Shown: one piece after another, positions 26,155-35,758 of the stretch | How positions within the stretch are numbered: position 1 is the first letter of the stretch | Layout of the letters: each line of letters begins with the position of its first letter | The notes under the pieces: model-generated | What the model saw: only the letters and a program-made list of their open reading frames with translations | What the model was told of the DNA's origin: nothing | Databases searched by the model: none | Origin: Synechococcus sp. LTW-R | GTDB taxonomy: Bacteria; Cyanobacteriota; Cyanobacteriia; PCC-6307; Cyanobiaceae | Direction: 5' to 3' | Length of the DNA: 64,000 bases | NCBI RefSeq assembly: GCF_014217875.1 | Contig: NZ_CP059060.1 | Coordinates: 372,001-436,000 of the forward strand | Translations under genes and position numbers: made by a program

Positions 26155-27648
26155 ATGGTTCGTCCGCGTTGGTTGTCTGTTCAGCGAACCGCCGCGGCGC
26201 GCAGCTGGGTGATCTGGGATCGCTCCATTGCCCTGTGGGCGACCGTCAACCTTGTCTGGGTGGCCTTTGACATCACCTATGTCCCCTTTCGCACCTTCTG
26301 GCTGCAGCGGAATCTGACGCCGATTCCCCAGGTGCCCTTGGTGGTTCCCCTGAAGGTGCTCCCGAACATCACTCCCCTCTATGACCCGGTGAAGGGCATT
26401 GAGCCCCACCGGGAGACCCAGGCCTATCTGCAGCACTTCGATCAACTGGATGCAGCACTGTCCCAGGCTGCTCCGTTACCCGGCTCGGCTGCGCTGCGTC
26501 GCCAGCAGGTGCAGTTGACCGAGGCGATGATCAATGAGAACCCGTTTGCCGCATCGGGCAACAGCGGGACGCTCGAGAAGATCAAGAACCGCCTTCGCCA
26601 GCGCGCTGGCTTGGATTCGGCGAAGCAGTCGGCGGAGCGCCTCCTCTCCGATCGCTGGCTGCAGCAACACACCTGGGAGGAGGAGCGCCGCTTCTGGCAG
26701 CAGCAGATTCTGCCGCTGGTGGCGACCAGCTATTGGCGCTCCATCGACGAGAACGGCCGGCCGAGTGATCACTTCTGGCGTTACGACCTTCTGCTCTTCC
26801 AGAGCGTCTTTGCCTTTGACATCCTGCTGCGGATGCTGCGCCTGCGGCGGCGTTTCCCCGGCCTGAGCTGGCGCGATGCCTTGCTGCGCCGTTGGATTGA
26901 CCTGCCGCTGCTGCTGCCCTTTTGGCGTTGGATGCGGCTTGCGCCGGTGGTGGAGCGCCTCAGTCAGACCGGCCTGATCAACGTCGAGCCGCTTCGGGCT
27001 GTGATCAGCCGCGGTGTGGTCTCGCTGTTGGCCCTCGAGCTGTTTGAGGTGCTGGCCCTGCAGTTGGTTGATGGCACCCAATCGCTGATCCGCTCTCCCC
27101 AGTGGCCGCGCATGATTCGCAGTCTGCGCAGCCATCAGAGTGTCAGCGCCCTGCCGCCGCAGCTCGAGCAGCCACTGCTGGGCTTGCTGCAGCTCTGGGG
27201 ACCGATGGTCCTGGGACAGGTCACCCCGCGGCTGACCCCAGAGCTCCAGTCCCTCTTGAGCCATGCCCTCGAACAGAGTCTGCGGGAGGTGCCTGGCGGT
27301 GCGGTGGTTCCGTCCGCCCTCGCCCGGCAGCTCACGGCCAGCATGGTGGAGACCGTTGTTGAGCTCTCCCGGACCACGGCCGATCGTCTGGCCCAAAGTG
27401 ACGACCGTCAAGCGGAGCTGCTTCAGCGCTTCGGGGATCGTTTCTGGGAGGAGTTGGCCGCGGCGCTAGAGCGCGGCGACACCCTGGAACGCAGTCAGGA
27501 GCTGCTCTGCGGTCTGCTGCAGCAGGTCAAGCTGAACTATCTCGCCCAGGTGAACCGGGCTGGGATCGGCGCTCTGATGGAGGAGCTTGACGACTTGACC
27601 TCCCCGGGAGCTACGACCCCAGAGCCGCCTGCCACTCCTCCGGTTTGA
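26155..27648 (+). CDS. Conserved membrane protein of unknown function, possible voltage-sensor-like core
   Basis: The 497 residues hold a first membrane helix (IALWATVNLVWVAFDITYVP), a loop of about 140 residues with charged helices, then FWRYDLLLFQSVFAFDILLR, RRWIDLPLLLPFWRWMRLAP and a further hydrophobic stretch ending VSLLALELFEVLALQLVDG. The pattern FDILLR, WIDLPLLLPF, WRWMRLAPVVER recalls the S2, S3 and S4 segments of voltage-sensing domains, but no pore signature follows. The C-terminal 200 residues are amphipathic helices. The family function is unknown to me. It is divergent from lepB and overlaps the convergent ArsC/Spx gene by 38 bases. Confidence 0.75.
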   Translation: MVRPRWLSVQRTAAARSWVIWDRSIALWATVNLVWVAFDITYVPFRTFWLQRNLTPIPQVPLVVPLKVLPNITPLYDPVKGIEPHRETQAYLQHFDQLDAALSQAAPLPGSAALRRQQVQLTEAMINENPFAASGNSGTLEKIKNRLRQRAGLDSAKQSAERLLSDRWLQQHTWEEERRFWQQQILPLVATSYWRSIDENGRPSDHFWRYDLLLFQSVFAFDILLRMLRLRRRFPGLSWRDALLRRWIDLPLLLPFWRWMRLAPVVERLSQTGLINVEPLRAVISRGVVSLLALELFEVLALQLVDGTQSLIRSPQWPRMIRSLRSHQSVSALPPQLEQPLLGLLQLWGPMVLGQVTPRLTPELQSLLSHALEQSLREVPGGAVVPSALARQLTASMVETVVELSRTTADRLAQSDDRQAELLQRFGDRFWEELAAALERGDTLERSQELLCGLLQQVKLNYLAQVNRAGIGALMEELDDLTSPGATTPEPPATPPV

Positions 27649-27988
27649 AGCCCACCAGGGCTATCCCTGCATCTGTGATGGCGAAGGGGCGTTTAATCAT
27701 CTTCCCATCGGCGGCCAGGGCCGCCAGCGCTTCGTCATCGCTGAGGGCGGCGACGGCGGCTGCCCCCAGGGCGCGGTAGCTCTGGCCACTGGTGTTGAAG
27801 AGGCGCTTACGTCCTAAGCTGTTGAAGGCCAGCTGCAGCTCCTCGAGGGCGGGGGGCTGCTGGGTGATGTCGATCAGTTCGAGGGTGCCCTTCCCAACAG
27901 AAAAGCCCTGCTGGTCTAGCCAGAGCAGGGCTTTGCGGCAGGTGCCGCATTTGGGGTAACTGAAGAGCCGAAGTCGGCTGGTGCTCAC
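27611..27988 (-). CDS. ArsC/Spx-family thioredoxin-fold protein
   Basis: The 125-residue protein opens RLRLFSYPKCGTCRKALLWL, with a CxxC redox pair, and continues with LFNTSGQSYRALG and MIKRPFAITDAGIALVGFKP. The RP followed by a short C-terminal region is typical of the Spx/MgsR/ArsC group. Without the arsenate-reductase Arg triad being clear, it may be a glutaredoxin-linked reductase or a regulator interacting with RNA polymerase. Its start overlaps the ferredoxin stop by four bases, so the two redox proteins are likely cotranslated. The 3' end overlaps the membrane protein gene. Confidence 0.85.
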   Translation of the reverse strand: MSTSRLRLFSYPKCGTCRKALLWLDQQGFSVGKGTLELIDITQQPPALEELQLAFNSLGRKRLFNTSGQSYRALGAAAVAALSDDEALAALAADGKMIKRPFAITDAGIALVGFKPEEWQAALGS

Positions 27989-28422
27989 TTGCCTAGCAGG
28001 CTCTTGATGGCGCCGACGAGGCTGTTGGAACCGGCACCGACAGCGTTCTGAGGACGGGTGCGAACGGTCACATCACCGTTGACGCTGGTGCGGCAGCTCA
28101 GGCGGTAGTTGGCGGGACGATCAGCCAGATAGACCTGCTCGACGTCGCTGCGGGGGGACAGGTTTTGCATGCCCTCCACAACTTCGACAACGCAGGTGCC
28201 GCATTGGCCGACGCCACCGCAATTGTTGAGGTTGCTGAGACCGCCGTAGGGGTTGACCCCTGCATCCACGGCAGCCTTGCGAAGGTTGGCCCCCTCAATA
28301 CAACCGACCTGCTGGCCTTCCTGTTCAAAACGGATGGTGGGCACGGTCGGACGGGGATCTTCGGCGCCGACAAACTTACCTGGCCGGCGCCGATCATTGA
28401 CGTTGTTTGCTTTGGTTGACAC
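27985..28422 (-). CDS. 2Fe-2S ferredoxin-domain protein
   Basis: A plant-type 2Fe-2S ferredoxin fold is visible from about residue 30: PTIRFEQEGQQVGCIEGANL, NNCGGVGQCGTCVVEVVEG and NYRLSCRTSVNGDVTVRT. The cluster ligands are the four cysteines in CGGVGQCGTC plus LSC; the C-x5-C-x2-C spacing differs from the classical C-x4-C-x2-C photosynthetic ferredoxin. An amphipathic tail (SLVGAIKSLLGK) follows. GTG at 28422 was chosen; the frame is open to 28491. It probably serves as an electron carrier in an operon with the downstream ArsC/Spx protein. Confidence 0.85.
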   Translation of the reverse strand: MSTKANNVNDRRRPGKFVGAEDPRPTVPTIRFEQEGQQVGCIEGANLRKAAVDAGVNPYGGLSNLNNCGGVGQCGTCVVEVVEGMQNLSPRSDVEQVYLADRPANYRLSCRTSVNGDVTVRTRPQNAVGAGSNSLVGAIKSLLGK

Positions 28423-28485
28423 CAAATGCAGCGTCCTGACGGCCTGAATCGGGCTGCCTAGGATTGATCTTTCTCGGCTGAAGCG

Positions 28486-29154
28486 GTGCATCCATCGGGT
28501 TACGACCGTCTCCAGAGCCAGGTCATTCCTGGTTACGGAAGCTTGGCCCGACTGGCGGTGGCCCTCCTCAGCTGCTCACCCCAGGCACAGCAGCAGGGCT
28601 CGTCGGTTCTGGTGGCGGGCTGCGGTACCGGTGCGGAGCTGCTGGAAGCGGTGGCCCAGCGGCCTGATTGGCAGCTCACCGCCCTGGACCCGAGCGACGA
28701 GATGCTCAGTGCCTCGCGCGAGCGACTGGCAGGCGCCCCCTCAATCCGTTGGCATCAGGACACCGTTGAGGACTTTGTCGCCGGGGAGGCCGCGGCTGGC
28801 GGCTTCAGCGGTGCCCTCTCGGTTCTGGTGCTCCAATCCCTGCCCGATGACGGCAGCAAGCTGGCCTATCTCGGTGCCCTGGCGAAGTCTCTGCAGCCCG
28901 GGGCCCAACTGGTCTTGGTGGACCTGATGCGTAGTTCTCTGACCTCCCTGGAGCCCCAGCTCGAGGCCGCTTGGGAGGGCTTTCAGCGGGCCAGCGGCTT
29001 GGAGGTGACCCGTGATCAGTTGCCATCTGTGGGATTGCATCCCATTGGTCTGGCCCGCCTCACCAGCTTGGTGAATGCGGCAGGCTTCGGTGATCCGGCT
29101 CGGGTCTTCCAAGCCTTGGGCTTTGAGGGTTTCTTGCTGCAGCGTCAGGGTTAG
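28486..29154 (+). CDS. Class I SAM-dependent methyltransferase
   Basis: Motif I is SVLVAGCGTGAELLEAVAQR, with the acidic residue in LTALDPSDEM and motif IV near FSGALSVLVLQSLPDD. The 222-residue length and simple Rossmann core fit a small-molecule methyltransferase. The N-terminus MHPSGYDRLQSQVIPGYGSL resembles the Methyltransf_25/UbiE-like groups. Substrate unknown. The start is GTG at 28486, and the gene is divergent from the ferredoxin. Its stop overlaps the pyrophosphatase stop on the other strand by four bases. Confidence 0.83.
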   Translation: MHPSGYDRLQSQVIPGYGSLARLAVALLSCSPQAQQQGSSVLVAGCGTGAELLEAVAQRPDWQLTALDPSDEMLSASRERLAGAPSIRWHQDTVEDFVAGEAAAGGFSGALSVLVLQSLPDDGSKLAYLGALAKSLQPGAQLVLVDLMRSSLTSLEPQLEAAWEGFQRASGLEVTRDQLPSVGLHPIGLARLTSLVNAAGFGDPARVFQALGFEGFLLQRQG

Positions 29155-29666
29155 GCCTTTTGGGCTGCTGCGCTGCAGCGCTCGATCAGCGCTGGAACAG
29201 CGTCGACGTCCAACCAGTCCAGGATCTCCACGACCCGCCCTTCCATGCTCTTGTAGGTGCGGAAGAACTCGGCCACTTCCTCCAGCTGGACCGGAGCAAT
29301 CTGGCGAATGCTCGTGATTCCCCGTTGATTGGGATCGGCGGCTGGCACGCAGAGGAGCTTGCCGTCGTGGGCCCCCTCATCCAGCATGTCGAGGATGCCA
29401 ATCGGGCGGGCCTGGATCAGGCAGCCCGCAAAGGTGGGCTCGTGCATGATCACCATCGCGTCCAGGGGCGCTCCGTCCTCCGCCAGGGTGTTGGGCACAA
29501 ACCCGTAGTCGAAGGGATAACGAACAGAGGAGTGCAGGACCCGATCGAGGGTCATCACTCCAGCGGCTGCGTTGAATTCGTATTTATTGCGGCTGCCAGC
29601 CGGAATCTCGACCACCAGGTTCACTAGCCCTGGCTGCGGGGAGGCCTGCAGACTGCGCAAGTCCAT
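29151..29666 (-). CDS. ppa: Family I inorganic pyrophosphatase (first of two)
   Basis: The sequence NLVVEIPAGSRNKYEFN, VRYPFDYGFVPNTLAEDG, PLDAMVIMHEPTFAGCLI and GKLLCVPAADP matches family I soluble pyrophosphatases. The metal motif usually reads DGDPxD; here it is DGAPLD, so one Asp is Ala, a change also seen in some plant-type or cyanobacterial members. Hydrolysis of PPi drives nucleotide and tRNA-charging reactions. I used ATG at 29666; TTG at 29681 is in frame. The 5' end overlaps the upstream small gene by 83 bases in another frame. A second pyrophosphatase lies at 51143. Confidence 0.9.
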   Translation of the reverse strand: MDLRSLQASPQPGLVNLVVEIPAGSRNKYEFNAAAGVMTLDRVLHSSVRYPFDYGFVPNTLAEDGAPLDAMVIMHEPTFAGCLIQARPIGILDMLDEGAHDGKLLCVPAADPNQRGITSIRQIAPVQLEEVAEFFRTYKSMEGRVVEILDWLDVDAVPALIERCSAAAQKA

Positions 29667-29955
29667 GGCTGGGGTGCTCAATCACGCCGGAGGGGGGAGC
29701 CGCCACCACGGGCTGATTGGGTCGACTACCAAGCACGCTGGCCAGGGGAATCACCATCGTGCAGATCGCGACCACAAAGCCCAATAGAGGAGCAGCTGTG
29801 TCGTAGATCGGGCTGGAACTGAAGGGTTCCTCGCTCGATTCACTGGGTTGAGATGGGGATCTGCCGCTGGCGGCTTGGGGCGGGGCTGAGGCCTGTTCCG
29901 CTGGGGAGCTCGCTAGGGCGGATCCGCTGGTTCGGGGAGGGGGGTCTGAGTCCAT
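29584..29955 (-). CDS. Small membrane protein with a Pro/Ser-rich N-terminus
   Basis: A low-complexity Ser/Pro/Ala region of about 45 residues precedes SPIYDTAAPLLGFVVAICTM, which runs on into a single membrane helix ending VIPLASVLG. The tail after the helix is probably not conserved because it runs out of frame over the first 83 bases of ppa. Position and the coherent membrane segment support it as a gene; the family is unknown. A TACTAAT-like -10 sequence lies a little upstream on the minus strand. Confidence 0.55.
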   Translation of the reverse strand: MDSDPPPRTSGSALASSPAEQASAPPQAASGRSPSQPSESSEEPFSSSPIYDTAAPLLGFVVAICTMVIPLASVLGSRPNQPVVAAPPSGVIEHPSHGLAQSAGLPAARASEPGGRDSGWQPQ

Positions 29956-30000
29956 TCAGGGGGTTAATGAAAACCCTCGGTACAGATTAGTAATTGCATC

Positions 30001-30026
30001 CTGACATCCAGAGCATGGAGTGTCAG
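30001..30026 (-). other. Hairpin downstream of the HTH-like gene
   Basis: CTGACATCCA and TGGAGTGTCAG pair with one bulged base around a five-base loop. It begins 10 bases past the end of the minus-strand gene at 30036. There is no T run on that strand, so it may stabilise the 3' end rather than terminate transcription. Confidence 0.35.
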
Positions 30027-30035
30027 GTGTGCTGG

Positions 30036-30494
30036 CTACGCCGCGGGTCGCTCTTGCTCGTGCTGATCGCGCCGGCTATCGAGGGTCGTGGGGCTGATGT
30101 TGCTGGCGTCGAGCAGCTCACGGATGCTGCGCAGCTCATCAAGGATGGATCCCAGAAGTTGTTGCGTTGCTGTTGAGGGAGAGTTCAGGACCTCAACGGT
30201 GACCTCCTTGATCCGGAGGACGTCTCGGGCAAAGCGAGCCACCTCGTTGGGGTGGAACATCAGCGGTTCCTTCTGATCGCTCCGGTACTCGGGATTGAGT
30301 TTCCGGGGGTTGAAGGGGGGGTTGAGGTTACGGGGGTCGGTGTTGGTGTAGCGGTAGACCGAGGCGCGCGAACGGTTCAGGGAGCGCTGGACCTCATCGA
30401 TGCCGATCAGGTTTTCCGACTGCTCAGAGCTGTTGGCTGCCCCTTCGGCGCTGCCTTCGATCGCTGCTGCTGCTTTCGCCATGGCCTGACCCAT
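30036..30494 (-). CDS. Cyanobacterial helix-turn-helix-like protein
   Basis: The core NLIGIDEVQRSLNRSRASVY followed by RYTNTDP resembles a MerR- or excisionase-like helix-turn-helix. After it come PPFNPRKLNPEYRSD and MFHPNEVARFARDVLRIKEV, then a C-terminal helix (QQLLGSILDELRSIRELLDA) that may mediate oligomerisation. Such proteins are sometimes annotated as resolvase-like in cyanobacteria, but no catalytic serine domain is present. Starts at 30539 (TTG), 30521, 30494 and 30482 are possible; I used 30494. It is divergent from proS. DNA binding is an inference. Confidence 0.65.
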   Translation of the reverse strand: MGQAMAKAAAAIEGSAEGAANSSEQSENLIGIDEVQRSLNRSRASVYRYTNTDPRNLNPPFNPRKLNPEYRSDQKEPLMFHPNEVARFARDVLRIKEVTVEVLNSPSTATQQLLGSILDELRSIRELLDASNISPTTLDSRRDQHEQERPAA

Positions 30495-30722
30495 TCCTGC
30501 TGAGAACGAATGGGGGGTCATGAGACGTGCTTGCGACAAATTGGAATTGACCGGAAGTTAGCAGGCTTTCCTCTCTGCAACTGAAATTTCTTCTTGATTC
30601 CAGCTGCGCTTGTGGCGCTTTTTCAAGCGGGTGCGACGGAGGGTTGTGCTGGGCCGAGATCGCTGAGCCGACCCGCGCACAAGCAGGTGATAGCTTCCGG
30701 CCTCTTTCCCCCTCTCGATCCG

Positions 30723-32549
30723 ATGCGCGTCTCCCGCCTGATGCTGGTGACGCTGCGGGACGACCCCGCCGAGGCTGAGATCGCCTCCCACAAATTGCTG
30801 CTCCGGGCCGGTTACATCCGCCGGATCGGCAGTGGGATTTACGCCTATTTGCCCCTCCTCTGGCGCGTTCTTCAGAAGGTCTCGGCGGTTGTTCGTGAGG
30901 AGCTCAATGCGGCCGGAGCCCTGGAGACGCTTCTGCCCCAACTCCAGCCGGCGGAGCTCTGGCAGCGCAGCGGCCGTTGGGCGGGCTACACCGACGGCGA
31001 GGGGATCATGTTCCACCTCGAGGACCGCCAAGGGCGGGAGCTGGGTCTGGGTCCGACCCACGAGGAAGTGATCACGGCCTTGGCTGGAGATCTGCTGCGG
31101 TCCTACAAGCAGCTTCCGGTGAACCTTTACCAGGTTCAGACCAAGTTTCGCGATGAGATCCGTCCCCGCTTCGGCCTGATGCGTGGGCGCGAATTCATCA
31201 TGAAGGACGCCTATTCCTTCCACGCCAATGAGGACTGCTTGAAGCAGACCTATGGGCAGATGGATCAGGCCTACCGGCGCATCTTTCAGCGTTGCGGCCT
31301 CAGGGCTGTGGCCGTTGAGGCCGACAGCGGTGCGATCGGAGGCTCCGCGAGCCAGGAGTTCATGGTCACGGCGGACTCCGGTGAGGACCTGATCCTGGCC
31401 GCTGCCGATGGCCGCTATGCCGCCAATCAGGAGCGGGCGATCTCCCTGGCCCCCGAGGCACAACCCCTAGCGCAGGCCTCGCCGGTGGAGCGGATTCAGA
31501 CCCCCGGCCAATCCAGCATCGAGTCCCTTTGCGAGGCCCAGGGGTGGCACCCCACGCAAGTGCTCAAGGTGTTGCTGTTGCTGGCCCGCTTCGAGGATGG
31601 GTTGCAGCAGCCCGTCCTTGTGAGCCTGCGTGGCGATCAGCAGCTCAATGACGTCAAGTTGAGCAATGCCCTGAGCCGGCGCCTCTCCGCTGAGCACGGC
31701 ACCCTGTTGGACGTGCAGCCGTTGCTGCCCGATGAGGCGGCCAAGCAGGGCCTGCAGAGCATTCCATTTGGCTTCCTCGGCCCCGACCTCAGCGATGTGG
31801 TGCTCGCCGGGGCCAAGTCCTGGGCTCCGCGATTTGAGCGGTTGGCCGATGCCACCGCCACGGACTTGGCGGCCTTTGTCTGTGGTGGTAACGAGCGCGA
31901 TGAGCACTGCCTCGGAGCCCGTTGGGCGGACTGCGGAGGTGCCCTGCCCCCCGAAGACCTGCGCTGCGCCCAGCCCGGTGATCGCTGTGTGCACGACCCC
32001 AGCCAAACCCTGGAGGCCAGTCGAGGCATTGAGGTGGGCCACATCTTCCAGCTGGGTCGCAAGTACTCGACGGCCCTGGGTGCCACCTTCACCAATGAGT
32101 CCGGCGCTGAAGAGCCGCTCTGGATGGGCTGCTACGGCATTGGTGTCTCCCGCTTGGCCCAAGCCGCGGTGGAGCAGCACCACGACGCCAATGGCATCTG
32201 TTGGCCTACGGCGATTGCTCCCTTCGAGGTGATTGTGGTGATCGCCAACGTCAAGGAGGCGGCCCAGGTGGAGCTGGCGGAGCGCCTCTATGGCCAGCTC
32301 CAATCCGCCGGTGTGGATGTGCTTCTCGACGATCGCCCTGAGCGGGCCGGCGTCAAATTCAAGGATTCAGAACTCCTGGGGATCCCCTGGCGTGTCGTCG
32401 TGGGTCGCGGTGCGGCCGATGGACAGGTGGAGCTCGTCCAGCGCTCCACGGGGGACAAGCAAGATCTTTCGGCCGATGCCGCGGAGAGCACGCTGCTGCC
32501 CCAGCTCCAAGTGGAGCGTCAAGGGCTTCTGGCGGTGGAGGCCCCCTAG
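30723..32549 (+). CDS. proS: Prolyl-tRNA synthetase, bacterial type with editing domain
   Basis: Class II motifs are clear: SRLMLVTLRDDPAEAEIASH at the start, RDEIRPRFGLMRGREFIMKD and YSFHANEDC (motif 2), and GCYGIGVSRLAQAAVEQHHD (motif 3). Between residues about 250 and 400 is the YbaK-like insertion (VLKVLLLLARFEDGLQQPVL, NDVKLSNALSRR) that removes mischarged Ala-tRNAPro. The C-terminal anticodon-binding domain ends at residue 608. ATG at 30723 gives the conserved MRVSRLMLVTLRDD start; the open frame to 30594 is not supported. It lies 28 bases before psb27. Confidence 0.97.
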   Translation: MRVSRLMLVTLRDDPAEAEIASHKLLLRAGYIRRIGSGIYAYLPLLWRVLQKVSAVVREELNAAGALETLLPQLQPAELWQRSGRWAGYTDGEGIMFHLEDRQGRELGLGPTHEEVITALAGDLLRSYKQLPVNLYQVQTKFRDEIRPRFGLMRGREFIMKDAYSFHANEDCLKQTYGQMDQAYRRIFQRCGLRAVAVEADSGAIGGSASQEFMVTADSGEDLILAAADGRYAANQERAISLAPEAQPLAQASPVERIQTPGQSSIESLCEAQGWHPTQVLKVLLLLARFEDGLQQPVLVSLRGDQQLNDVKLSNALSRRLSAEHGTLLDVQPLLPDEAAKQGLQSIPFGFLGPDLSDVVLAGAKSWAPRFERLADATATDLAAFVCGGNERDEHCLGARWADCGGALPPEDLRCAQPGDRCVHDPSQTLEASRGIEVGHIFQLGRKYSTALGATFTNESGAEEPLWMGCYGIGVSRLAQAAVEQHHDANGICWPTAIAPFEVIVVIANVKEAAQVELAERLYGQLQSAGVDVLLDDRPERAGVKFKDSELLGIPWRVVVGRGAADGQVELVQRSTGDKQDLSADAAESTLLPQLQVERQGLLAVEAP

Positions 32550-32577
32550 GATCCCGCTCAAGTTGAACCTGAGACCG

Positions 32578-32988
32578 ATGGCAGCTGGTTGGCGTCGAAT
32601 CAAAGCAGCCCTGCTGGCTGTCTGCCTTGGCCTGACCCTGTTGGTCACGGCTTGCTCCGGCAGCGGTGGTCCCCTGACCGGCAACTACGTCGAAGACACG
32701 GTCACGGTTGCTGATCAACTGATCGCCACCATTTCGATTGGTGCCGATGATCCCGGCCGCAGCGAGGCGGAGACCTCGGCTCGGGCTCTGATCAATGACT
32801 ACATGGCCCGTTACCGCCCCCAGCCCAAGGTCAATGGTCTGGCCTCCTTCACCACGATGCAGACGGCCCTGAACTCCCTGGCGGGTCACTACGCCAACTA
32901 TCCGAATCGGCCCGTTCCCGATGCGCTGAAGGATCGTCTGAGTAAGGAACTCAAGAAGGCCGAAACCGGTGTGGTCCGCGGCGCTTGA
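32578..32988 (+). CDS. psb27: Photosystem II assembly lipoprotein Psb27
   Basis: A 136-residue protein with a lipoprotein signal, LLVTACSGSG, with Cys at residue 26 as the lipidation site. The mature four-helix domain follows: GNYVEDTVTVADQLIATISI, ARALINDYMARYRP and FTTMQTALNSLAGHYANYP. Psb27 binds CP43 on the lumenal side of assembly and repair intermediates of photosystem II. ATG at 32578 is in good context, and the gene ends at a strong terminator (33013-33043). Confidence 0.93.
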   Translation: MAAGWRRIKAALLAVCLGLTLLVTACSGSGGPLTGNYVEDTVTVADQLIATISIGADDPGRSEAETSARALINDYMARYRPQPKVNGLASFTTMQTALNSLAGHYANYPNRPVPDALKDRLSKELKKAETGVVRGA

Positions 32989-33012
32989 TTGAGCCCCGCT
33001 CACTGATGTGAA

Positions 33013-33043
33013 GGAAAAGCGGCCCGGTTGGGCCGTTTTTTTT
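33013..33043 (+). terminator. Rho-independent terminator after psb27
   Basis: CGGCCC (33020-33025), loop GGTT, then GGGCCG (33030-33035), flanked by an A run and followed by eight T residues (33036-33043). This is the clearest intrinsic terminator in the window; it ends the proS-psb27 unit before purA. Confidence 0.93.
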
Positions 33044-33112
33044 GTCCACACACTTTTGTGATTGTTTTGACGGAGGGTCACCCCATCTGAGATCCTTGAT
33101 CCTTGTGCTTAG

Positions 33113-34450
<1,338 letters not shown>

Positions 34451-34455
34451 TTCCC

Positions 34456-35451
34456 ATGCCTGAACAGAAGACCCTGGACGTTGTCGGCATCGGCAACGCC
34501 ATCGTTGATGTGCTCGTCCAGGCTGACGATGCCGTCATCGAGGGCTTTGGCCTGACCAAGGGAACCATGGCCCTGATCGATCAGGACCAGGCCGAGACCC
34601 TCTACGCGAAATTGGGCCCGGGTCTGGAAACCTCCGGGGGCTCTGCCGCCAACACCTTGGCCGGGATTGCCCAATTGGGAGGCCGTGCCGGATTCATCGG
34701 CCGCGTTCGCGACGACCAGCTCGGCTCGATCTTTGCCCACGACATCCGTGCGGTCGGCACCCGCTTTGAGACCCCCGCCGCGACGGCGGGTGCTTCCACC
34801 GCCCGTTGCCTGATCCTGGTGTCGCCCGATGCACAGCGCACGATGTGCACCTACCTCGGCGCGTCAGTCGGTCTCGATCCCAGTGATCTGAACCTGGAGA
34901 TGGTGGCCCAGGCGAAGGTGCTCTACCTCGAGGGCTACCTCTGGGATAGCGATGAGGCCAAGGCGGCATTTCTCGCGGCCGCAAGGGTCGCCAAAGAGAA
35001 CGGCGCCGAGGTGGCCCTGAGCCTCTCGGATGCCTTCTGTGTGGAGCGCCATCGCGACAGCTTCCTGGAGCTGGTTGATGGTCACGTCGACATCCTCTTC
35101 GCCAATGAGATGGAGATCACCTCCCTCTACAAGGCCAACAGTTTTGAAGAGGCCGTCCAGGCCGTGCGCGGTCAGTGCCGCATTGCGGCACTGACCCGCA
35201 GCGAGCAGGGGTCCGTTGTTCTCAGTGGCGACGAGTCCATCACGATCCAGCCCTTCAACCTTGGTGCGCTGGTGGACACGACCGGCGCCGGTGATCTCTA
35301 TGCCGGTGGTTTCCTGCACGCCTACACCCAAGGCGAGTCGCTGGAACGTTGCGGCCAGCTGGCTTCCCTTTGTGCTGGTCAAGTCGTGACCAGGCTTGGT
35401 CCCCGTTCCCAGGTGGACCTCAAGGCCCTCGCCCAGACCCATCTCAGCTAA
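34456..35451 (+). CDS. PfkB-family carbohydrate/nucleoside kinase (adenosine-kinase-like)
   Basis: PfkB features are VVGIGNAIVDVLVQADDAVI, GGSAANTLAGIAQLGGRAGF and the anion-hole motif LVDTTGAGDLYAGGFLHAYT with the catalytic Asp. The 331-residue length and SGGSAANT pattern resemble adenosine kinases and related nucleoside or sugar kinases. Position directly after purA favours a purine nucleoside substrate, but this is inferred. The 3' end overlaps the convergent cutA gene by eight bases. Confidence 0.88.
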   Translation: MPEQKTLDVVGIGNAIVDVLVQADDAVIEGFGLTKGTMALIDQDQAETLYAKLGPGLETSGGSAANTLAGIAQLGGRAGFIGRVRDDQLGSIFAHDIRAVGTRFETPAATAGASTARCLILVSPDAQRTMCTYLGASVGLDPSDLNLEMVAQAKVLYLEGYLWDSDEAKAAFLAAARVAKENGAEVALSLSDAFCVERHRDSFLELVDGHVDILFANEMEITSLYKANSFEEAVQAVRGQCRIAALTRSEQGSVVLSGDESITIQPFNLGALVDTTGAGDLYAGGFLHAYTQGESLERCGQLASLCAGQVVTRLGPRSQVDLKALAQTHLS

Positions 35452-35758
35452 GGACGGATCGGGCCCAGCTGGCGTAATCCGCGCTGGCCTCGGCTGGCCA
35501 GCAGAGAAATTCAGGCGTCGCGTAGCTGTGCTGCTGCCGCACCGCAGCCTCCAGGGCGTCCCGTTGGTCGGGACGGGCCTTGATCAGAAGCTGCACCTCC
35601 TCGCTGGATTCGATCTGGCCTTCCCACCAGTAGAGGGCCCGCTGCGGTTGCAGTGCGACGCAGGCGGCGAGACGTTGCTCGAGCAGCGCCCGGGCGAGGG
35701 CTTCGGCTTGCTCTTGGTTGGCCTCCGTCGTGAGGGCCAGGATCAAAGCTTCACTCAT
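35444..35758 (-). CDS. cutA: Divalent-cation tolerance protein CutA
   Basis: The short protein (104 residues from ATG 35758) shows the CutA1 trimeric fold: LTTEANQEQAEALARALLEQ, RLAACVALQPQRALYWWEG, VQLLIKARPDQRDALEAAV and YATPEFLCWPAE. CutA is a very stable trimer linked to metal tolerance in E. coli; its cyanobacterial role is unclear. It overlaps the cobK stop by eight bases, so the two are transcribed together, and it converges on the PfkB kinase gene. Confidence 0.92.
   Translation of the reverse strand: MSEALILALTTEANQEQAEALARALLEQRLAACVALQPQRALYWWEGQIESSEEVQLLIKARPDQRDALEAAVRQQHSYATPEFLCWPAEASADYASWARSVLS

Noticed and set aside
29980-29993. NtcA-like site GTA-N8-TAA near 29980
   Set aside because: The final base differs from GTA-N8-TAC and there is no supporting -10 at the right spacing that I can rely on.
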